64,000 nt of DNA. Source: Loripinus fragilis. Taxonomy: Eukaryota; Mollusca; Bivalvia; Lucinida; Lucinidae. Of this stretch, positions 62,801 to 64,000 are shown piece after piece (within the stretch, counting starts at the first letter, position 1; the number at the start of each line of letters is the position of its first letter). A program made the position numbers and the translations under genes. Below the pieces are notes generated by a model that saw only the letters and a program-made list of their open reading frames with translations, had not been told where the DNA came from and did not search any database. Location: NCBI GenBank assembly GCA_964019695.1, contig OZ026518.1, forward strand, positions 82,269,950 to 82,333,949. Reading direction: 5' to 3'.

Positions 62801-62964
62801 ACCGTCTCTGTTTACAACCGTCACGTATCTCCCATTGATACTCTGTTGGCAGCGAAATGTTGCGCCATTGTCATGGATACGAATACTGGTACACAAAGTC
62901 ATCCCAAAGATGTCGTTGTCGATTCCCACATAAACTCTCCAATTGTAAAAGTCACTTAGATAAT
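23987..62964 (-). CDS. FTP-lectin / multiple-EGF transmembrane receptor gene, 3' nine exons (gene span)
   Basis: Nine minus-strand exons join in frame: 62964-62770, 61436-61299, 58531-58394, 56222-56085, 52948-52811, 50281-50147, 39930-39787, 26868-26731 and 24219-23987. Every junction is phase 1 with an AG acceptor and a GT donor, and together they encode about 465 residues. Order: C-terminal half of an FTP (fucolectin/tachylectin/pentraxin) domain, seven EGF modules of eight cysteines each, one transmembrane helix, and a tail of about 39 residues. MEGF10/11, Draper and class F scavenger receptors carry similar EGF modules and act in binding and uptake of cells or particles. A lectin-head, EGF-stalk surface receptor for glycans is my inference. 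The N-terminus (signal peptide and first half of the FTP domain) lies beyond 64000. A receptor phosphatase with FTP and EGF domains is an alternative if further 3' exons exist, but the last exon has a stop and an AATAAA. Confidence 0.85.
24257..24590. mobile_element. MITE with GATATCAAAAGAC ends, copy 1
   Basis: Contains GGTAAACTTGATATCAAAAG and GATAAAGGCAAATGCAGTGA, shared with 41850-42290, 50395-50755 (inverted) and 54795-55285. It sits just upstream of the receptor's last exon in the final intron. Confidence 0.7.
24798..24985 (+). repeat. 188 bp direct repeat, unit 1
   Basis: Nearly identical to 25471-25658 (starts AACACGGATGGGGATACAGA). The two lie 673 bp apart in the last intron of the receptor gene. 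Confidence 0.9.
25471..25658 (+). repeat. 188 bp direct repeat, unit 2
   Basis: Same length and sequence as 24798-24985 with a handful of substitutions. The sequence between them differs and has no ORF of note. Confidence 0.9.
25973..26140 (+). mobile_element. tRNA-derived SINE, second subfamily
   Basis: Head GACTCAGTTGGTAGAGCGTT and B box GCTCGAGTC; tail GACTGGGACATAGAGAAT. The head is closer to a real tRNA than in the other family, but the SINE body follows, so it is not a functional tRNA gene. Confidence 0.75.
26731..26868 (-). CDS. Exon: EGF module 7 (8 Cys), membrane-proximal
   Basis: This is a 138 bp phase 1-1 exon. Acceptor GTCTTTTCCAG precedes it and donor GTAAGT follows. Spacing is C-x8-C-x3-C-x2-C-x5-C-x6-C-x3-C-x8-C, with PDGFFGVNC, KAGTTC, SKRTGHC and ALNFYGELC. 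A ~12.9 kb intron separates it from module 6. It splices directly to the transmembrane exon. Confidence 0.92.
27172..27921. repeat. ~0.7 kb inverted repeat, left copy
   Basis: Matches 37742-38420 in reverse complement over nearly its whole length. Mismatches are few over 27350-27550, and an ~85 bp segment at about 27750-27835 is missing from the right copy. Both copies keep a 66-codon frame (27352-27552 minus) with four differing residues, which I do not recognise. Confidence 0.9.
28489..28800 (-). repeat. Decayed coding repeat (EYHNH family), copy 1
   Basis: Read on the minus strand, this region encodes EYHNHKLQ..DTRKTN with stops. It aligns with EYHNHTLQ..DIRKT at 41400-41669, and the nucleotide match is plain around CTGCAGTNTGTGATTGTG. 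The minus frame NATRLLFTVKMIAKLE also matches 55393-55510. Probably an old retroelement or duplicated tail exon. The plus-strand 103-codon frame is its shadow. Confidence 0.5.
29612..29982 (-). pseudogene. C2H2 zinc-finger exon with frameshift
   Basis: This is a minus-strand exon with a good acceptor (TTTCCACTTTCAG before 29982), ending at TAG 29612-29614. It encodes four C2H2 fingers. Finger 1 begins CPFCGSSYQSISRLRKH and loses frame just after its first histidine, where the coding phase shifts by two missing (or one extra) bases. Fingers 2-4 (YRCNNC..HLTQH, MCSVC..HMAGTH, HQCRTC..HVLGLH) continue in the next frame with standard C-x2-C-x12-H-x3/4-H spacing. It lies inside the receptor's largest intron on the same strand. 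No other exon of this gene was found, so it is a relict or a sequencing-indel victim. Confidence 0.72.
30606..30735 (-). mobile_element. tRNA-derived SINE, head truncated
   Basis: TTTGATTTTATTCTTTACGT tail, TTCCTGGGTTGAA body, and part of the region before the B box. Confidence 0.75.
30846..31041. mobile_element. ~200 bp palindromic MITE, solo copy
   Basis: Ends GAGCCGCAACACGTGATTTC and CATTGTTGGAAATCTCATG. A SINE follows directly at 31046. Confidence 0.8.
31046..31245 (+). mobile_element. tRNA-derived SINE, complete
   Basis: Head GAGCGCAGTGGCTCAATGGA, B box GGTTAGAGCC, tail GGGACGTAAAGAATCAAATC with an ACAAAC-type end. Confidence 0.85.
31551..31625 (+). other. tRNA-like fragment
   Basis: GCGGTATAGTGAATTG and CGCGTGTTCGAAG resemble the A and B boxes of tRNA-Asp-like SINE heads. 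It has no clean acceptor stem, so I do not call a tRNA gene. Confidence 0.35.
32015..33872. mobile_element. TIR element (GAGGGT ends), 1.86 kb copy with LINE inside
   Basis: Ends GAGGGTGTCAATAGGGT (32016) and ACCCCATTCAGACCCTC (to 33872). CAAAA flanks both sides (32010-32014, 33873-33877). The right interior (33715-33850) carries the same ~33 bp ACTGATTAGCGATTT tandem as the 432 bp copy. The middle is filled by the LINE fragment at 32878-33676 and other repeats. Confidence 0.82.
32878..33676 (-). mobile_element. 5'-truncated LINE-like retroelement: ORF end and 3' UTR
   Basis: The minus-strand frame 33676-33410 encodes 88 residues with GLSEPDFYGDLVYKLKKIVG and QTACLVVNP, ending DSMMVPT. I remember such a peptide as a recurrent end of retroelement ORFs in bivalves. 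A ~530 bp 3' region follows to 32878 and ends in TTACTTACTT. That 3' region recurs at 37388-37612 (plus) and 60890-61232 (minus). Superfamily not assigned. Confidence 0.6.
34074..34180 (+). repeat. Inverted repeat arm (TTTCGCTGGC family)
   Basis: GGCCATCATTGG, GGCGTTTTGCTGGC and CTTCGCTGGCGGGCC, followed by GGATCCTCTCTCTCC. Mirror at about 34660-34810. Related to the palindrome at 52547-52614. Confidence 0.7.
34660..34810 (-). repeat. Inverted repeat arm (TTTCGCTGGC family), mirror
   Basis: CAACTCTGGCAACTTTTTTC, GATGAGGGGAGAGAGAGAAT and GGGCCATCATCGTCCCGCCA mirror the segment ending near 34230. Confidence 0.7.
34850..36235. other. Intronic AT-rich sequence
   Basis: No exon recognised. A small inverted repeat at about 35759-35845 (GATCAGAGAAATCAGCTT and AAGCTGATTTCTCTGATTAG) and a LINE-tail scrap at 35280-35315 are the only structures noted. 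Confidence 0.5.
36245..36475 (+). mobile_element. Parent element without SINE (empty site)
   Basis: GCGAAAGTATG runs through AAGTTCTGGTTAACTGCTTG straight into TTCAAGCTTGCCCAGGAA. In the 1-10 kb complex the same junction holds the SINE between two AGTACTGGT copies. Ends GACTTGGGATGTAAAGCA. Confidence 0.75.
36515..36720 (+). mobile_element. tRNA-derived SINE, degenerate
   Basis: GAGTGCATTGACTTAGTTGTCAG and TTGAGCAAGACACTATAGAC; the boxes are decayed and tail GGGCTGTAAAACC remains. Confidence 0.55.
37388..37612 (+). mobile_element. LINE 3' region fragment, plus orientation
   Basis: GTGGATCTTTTATGTTTTTG through GGTATCCTGGGTCAGGTGTG to GATTCCTGATCTTTGCACTC and TTACTTACTT. Same 3' region as at 32878-33230. 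A more diverged scrap lies at 38680-38770. Confidence 0.7.
37742..38420. repeat. ~0.7 kb inverted repeat, right copy
   Basis: Reverse complement of 27172-27921. Carries the matching 66-codon frame at 38033-38233 (plus). Confidence 0.9.
39664..39745 (+). repeat. (CATA)n microsatellite
   Basis: About 20 uninterrupted CATA units, ~40 bp downstream of the donor of EGF module 6. Confidence 0.97.
39787..39930 (-). CDS. Exon: EGF module 6 (8 Cys)
   Basis: This is a 144 bp phase 1-1 exon. Acceptor GTTTATTTCCAG precedes it and donor GTAAGT follows. Spacing is C-x8-C-x3-C-x2-C-x7-C-x6-C-x3-C-x8-C; the extra two residues lie in the SEGEGRL loop. NCS and NGT are possible N-glycosylation sequons. A (CATA)n microsatellite starts about 40 bp inside the downstream intron. 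Confidence 0.9.
41400..41669 (-). repeat. Coding repeat (EYHNH family), copy 2
   Basis: An open minus-strand frame of 89 codons ends at TAG-type stop 41400 and contains RIHLNVSMVREYHNHTLQ and EEEPQEHQQLQDIRKT. Its nucleotide match to 28560-28720 shows it is a repeated unit. It is either a retroelement remnant or an unused alternative tail exon; I see no convincing acceptor upstream. Confidence 0.45.
41850..42290. mobile_element. MITE with GATATCAAAAGAC ends, copy 2
   Basis: Contains ACTAGGTGAGTGTCTTTTGA and GGCACATGTCGTGAGATAGA, with a partial internal duplication of the left end. Confidence 0.7.
42300..44363. other. Intronic sequence without recognised exon
   Basis: Two scraps of the palindromic MITE stem (42885-42945, 43290-43365) and a GGAC-rich simple repeat (about 43995-44025) were noted; otherwise nothing. 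Confidence 0.5.
45246..45436 (-). mobile_element. tRNA-derived SINE within the foldback element
   Basis: TTTGATTTGATTCTTTACGT tail, GGCTCGAACC B box and CTACCACTGA head remnant, reversed. Confidence 0.85.
45452..45515. repeat. Hairpin AGACCCAGA..TCTGGGTCT
   Basis: AAATGCTGCATTATGCAGCA is the self-complementary centre, flanked by AGACCCAGA and TCTGGGTCT. A related hairpin (AGACCCAGATGAAATGCCAC) is at 32508-32560. Confidence 0.75.
47542..47568 (+). repeat. (TAA)n microsatellite
   Basis: Eight to nine perfect units. Confidence 0.95.
47570..50140. other. Intronic sequence without recognised exon
   Basis: 49180-49310 shares GATCTTCAGACAAA-like and CATAACCTGACACCCC sequence with 32575-32700, so both are copies of one repeat. 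A minus-strand 101-codon frame (48925-49230) matches nothing I know. Confidence 0.5.
50147..50281 (-). CDS. Exon: EGF module 5 (8 Cys)
   Basis: This is a 135 bp phase 1-1 exon, one codon shorter than its neighbours. Acceptor TTTTTTCTTTTAG precedes it and donor GTATGT follows. Spacing is C-x8-C-x3-C-x2-C-x4-C-x6-C-x3-C-x8-C, with LPGFYGDGC, CRHC, HKETGQC and APGRIGVDC. It is too short for an ordinary ORF scan and was found from its cysteine pattern. Confidence 0.9.
50395..50755. mobile_element. MITE with GATATCAAAAGAC ends, copy 3 (inverted)
   Basis: GCCTGATAAACGTTGTCTAT, CATGTGCCTTTATCAGGTCA and ACTCACCTAGTATTCTCTAT are the reverse complement of copies 1 and 2. Confidence 0.75.
51852..51881 (+). 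repeat. Poly-C tract
   Basis: Almost pure C over about 28 bases, with two A interruptions. Such tracts often have uncertain assembled length. Confidence 0.9.
52547..52614. repeat. 68 bp palindrome
   Basis: The 38 bp core 52562-52599 is a perfect inverted repeat centred on ATTTAAAT. The arms extend to 68 bp with two mismatched pairs. It lies ~200 bp from EGF exon 4. Confidence 0.95.
52811..52948 (-). CDS. Exon: EGF module 4 (8 Cys)
   Basis: This is a 138 bp phase 1-1 exon. Acceptor TGTTTTATTACAG precedes it. The donor GTATAA is weaker than the others. Spacing is C-x8-C-x3-C-x2-C-x5-C-x6-C-x3-C-x8-C, with VSGSFGENC, DPVNGIC and LPGWEGLFC. The open frame reads through both splice sites, but homology to the sister modules fixes the ends. 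Confidence 0.92.
53077..53140. repeat. Hairpin GGTTCTTTTGAG, copy 1
   Basis: Arms TGCTCAAAAGAACCGTCTCA and its mirror, bounded by ACATATGTTTTGGG and CCCACAACAT. Confidence 0.9.
53824..53890. repeat. Hairpin GGTTCTTTTGAG, copy 2
   Basis: Same hairpin 0.75 kb away in the same orientation, with similar right flanks. Third, decayed copy at 13868. Confidence 0.9.
54795..55285. mobile_element. MITE with GATATCAAAAGAC ends, copy 4, with internal tandem
   Basis: Starts like copy 3 (GTTGACCTGATAAACGTAGT). The end consists of a 40 bp tandem (acttg at 55087, 55127, 55167, 55207 and 55247) of ACTTGATATCAAAAGACGCG plus AACCTGGCTTTGCC. Confidence 0.85.
55393..55690 (-). repeat. Coding repeat fragments, tandem
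   Basis: The minus frame contains KANSSLFLSKLIVKLDW, which matches the decayed peptide at 28560-28600. A second related piece (TTTAGCGATCAACTTACTAA) follows at 55640-55680. Relict of the same family as 28489-28800. Confidence 0.45.
56085..56222 (-). CDS. Exon: EGF module 3 (8 Cys)
   Basis: This is a 138 bp phase 1-1 exon. Acceptor TTATCTCACAG precedes it and donor GTATGT follows. Spacing is C-x8-C-x3-C-x2-C-x5-C-x6-C-x3-C-x8-C. It contains ELGRYGQSC, CGHC, DGSSCDPINGIC and KPGWQGSAC, and resembles modules 2 and 4 most closely. Confidence 0.92.
56225..57420. other. Intronic repeat-like sequence
   Basis: 56630-56720 shares CATATTCAATATGTCTGTAA-like sequence with the units at 57480 and 57670. 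A 116-codon minus frame at 57055-57405 is unrecognised and probably chance. Confidence 0.45.
57415..57790 (+). repeat. ~185 bp tandem repeat, two units
   Basis: CAGTGGTCGAGAA, GGCTAACTTAAAATGCTGTA and ATACACTGAATGCTCTAGGA occur at about 57417-57600 and 57609-57790; a third, decayed partner is near 56630. Confidence 0.75.
58394..58531 (-). CDS. Exon: EGF module 2 (8 Cys)
   Basis: This is a 138 bp phase 1-1 exon. Acceptor TCTAATTACAG precedes it and donor GTATGT follows. Spacing is C-x8-C-x3-C-x2-C-x5-C-x6-C-x3-C-x8-C, the canonical MEGF/laminin-like pattern. The middle (CGHC..GSSCD) is nearly the same as in the module at 56085-56222, which suggests duplication of one exon. Spliced to module 1 it reads ECESGRYGQNC. 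Confidence 0.92.
58680..60880. other. Intronic AT-rich sequence
   Basis: No exon recognised. Apart from the CT run only A-rich tracts (59130-59170) stand out. Confidence 0.5.
59824..59873 (+). repeat. (CT)n microsatellite
   Basis: About 24 uninterrupted CT units. Confidence 0.97.
60890..61232 (-). mobile_element. LINE 3' region fragment, minus orientation
   Basis: Same 3' region as 32878-33230, from AAGTAAGTAAGGGTGCAAAG to ATATTTGGTTTGCATG. The short frame at 60925-61179 is the translated UTR, seen in all copies. Confidence 0.7.
61299..61436 (-). CDS. Exon: EGF module 1 (8 Cys)
   Basis: This is a 138 bp phase 1-1 exon. Acceptor TATTTTTTTCAG precedes it and donor GTAACC follows. Cysteine spacing is C-x8-C-x3-C-x1-C-x6-C-x6-C-x3-C-x8-C. 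It is the most divergent of the seven modules, with a one-residue gap between the third and fourth cysteines. The peptide starts ECSPFTFGETC after splicing to the FTP exon and ends GDDCHTG at the junction. It is the membrane-distal end of the EGF stalk in this window. Confidence 0.88.
62396..62600. mobile_element. 205 bp MITE with CAGTAAAACCTG ends
   Basis: Inverted ends CAGTAAAACCTGCCTTACGC and mirror (GCTTAAGACAGGTTTTACTG). TA follows on the right; on the left it is TT. The ends resemble pogo/Tigger-type elements. A perfect 23 bp-arm hairpin (62471-62525, 9-base loop) fills the centre. Confidence 0.8.
62770..62964 (-). CDS. Exon: C-terminal half of FTP (fucolectin-like) domain
   Basis: The exon is 195 bp and encodes 65 residues. 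Acceptor TTTGTTACAG precedes it and donor GTAAGC follows. The peptide shows the FTP C-terminal signature: an RVYVGIDND strand, a cysteine (TLCTS), GATFRC, then NGRYVTVV and a final ICDFKI, which corresponds to the LCEVEV ending of fucolectins. In the family this domain binds fucose-like sugars with Ca2+. The sugar-binding His and Arg residues sit mainly in the missing N-terminal half, so binding cannot be judged. The preceding exon would lie beyond 64000. Confidence 0.82.
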
Positions 62965-63545
62965 CTGTAACAAAGAATTACATGTACTATGAACATGTGC
63001 ATGAGGTGGACGGCAATCCCACCAAATGAGATATGCACCATACAGATACTCAAATCAGCTTGAACTTACACTTACATCAAGTCTAATAATGGTCTTCACT
63101 GTACGTTCACATGCAGAGCACAGCCTTAAGCTACGTATTAAGTTTACAACATAAGCGCTGATTGACTGGGTTTGATGTCCAGACTGGAATGAGAATTCAC
63201 TGAGCCAACACTTCATTTAGTTTGTTATCTCATGCTCCAGCTCATAAAATACACAACAAGAATTTAGAGAATCGGATGTGTTGCATGGCAAATCTGAAGT
63301 CAAACAAGGCAAATTATATGCCCCGGCCAAGGGTTATTTTAGAGAAATGTGTAAATCACCAAACATAAATGCCATTTCTCGAACCCCTAAGTTCACCTTG
63401 GGTATCATACAGATCATAATTAAAAGGCTTTCAACTATTTTAAAAACTATTTTAAACTATTTCAAGTCAAGGTGGCCAATCACATGGTCAGCATGAATTG
63501 GTAAACGGATTTCCTGAACCAATAAAATTTTTCATAAATTTCGTA

Positions 63546-63822
63546 ATACTAAGTCAAATAGCATGTGATAAAGTGCAAAAACTCCTCATATTTTCAATAC
63601 AGGACTGTGTCAAATTATCTCCTGGGTTTGCTGTAGTTTGCCGGATTACCTCGATCAACTGAAAAAAAAAAACAGAAAATTTTCAGCGATTGGGTACACA
63701 GTTCAGTTGTTCGAGGTAATCTGGAAATCTGCAACGAACACAAAATAAATTTTTACACAGTCTTGTACGGAAAAATATGAGAGGGTTTTTGCACTTTATC
63801 GCATGAAATTTGACTAAGTTTA
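63546..63822. mobile_element. Foldback element ~280 bp
   Basis: Arms AAGTCAAATAGCATGTGATA and its imperfect mirror ending near 63822, with inner GATTACCTCGATCAACTGA and TTCAGTTGTTCGAGGTAATC. It lies in the intron upstream of the FTP exon. Confidence 0.75.
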
Positions 63823-64000
63823 ACGAAAGTTATGAACGATTTTCCTTACCTGTGACGTCCGATTACTGTTTCGTTAAGTCCGTAAACCACATCAGGCAAA
63901 CCACGTGATTGGCCGCCTTGTAAGTGCTTAGTTCTTTAAAAAATATACTTTTCTTACTTCAATATCTGACCTTTCATCCCAACCCAGAGGTCAGGGGTGT

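Overview
The window looks like nuclear DNA of a bivalve mollusc. The grounds are split genes with long introns, low coding density, and a dense load of tRNA-derived SINEs, short palindromic MITEs and a LINE 3' region of kinds I associate with bivalves. Species cannot be read from the sequence; an imparidentian clam or mussel is my guess.

The only gene that looks intact is on the minus strand, from about 62964 down to 23987, with its 5' end beyond position 64000. Nine exons can be placed by splice sites and reading phase: the C-terminal half of a fucolectin/F-type-lectin-like (FTP) domain, seven 8-cysteine EGF modules with one module per exon (all introns phase 1), and a last exon with one transmembrane helix and a short cytoplasmic tail. 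This is a MEGF/Draper/scavenger-receptor-F-like type I membrane receptor with a lectin head. Its introns are filled with transposons. A frameshifted C2H2 zinc-finger exon lies inside the largest intron (29612-29982).

1-10.9 kb is one large repeat complex. Arrays of a 17-18 bp minisatellite (GCTAGC core) alternate with a ~240 bp palindromic MITE, a parent element and a SINE inserted in it. The right half runs opposite to the left half, so the block is a ~10.7 kb imperfect palindrome. Two further DNA transposons are inserted in it, at 5900-7578 and 8352-9413. 11-24 kb holds a TIR element (12951-14966), a ~1.6 kb tandem array rich in nuclear-receptor half-sites (17250-18890), nested MITE/SINE insertions and a TIR family with 5-6 bp target duplications (22387-22818, with a second copy at 32015-33872). 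24-63 kb is the receptor gene; its introns carry inverted duplications (27.2/37.8 kb), a foldback element (44.4-47.5 kb), LINE 3' fragments and several hairpin elements. The long open frames in 1-10.7 kb are by-products of the 18 bp repeat, not genes. No bacterial-type operon, CRISPR array, rRNA or convincing functional tRNA gene was seen.
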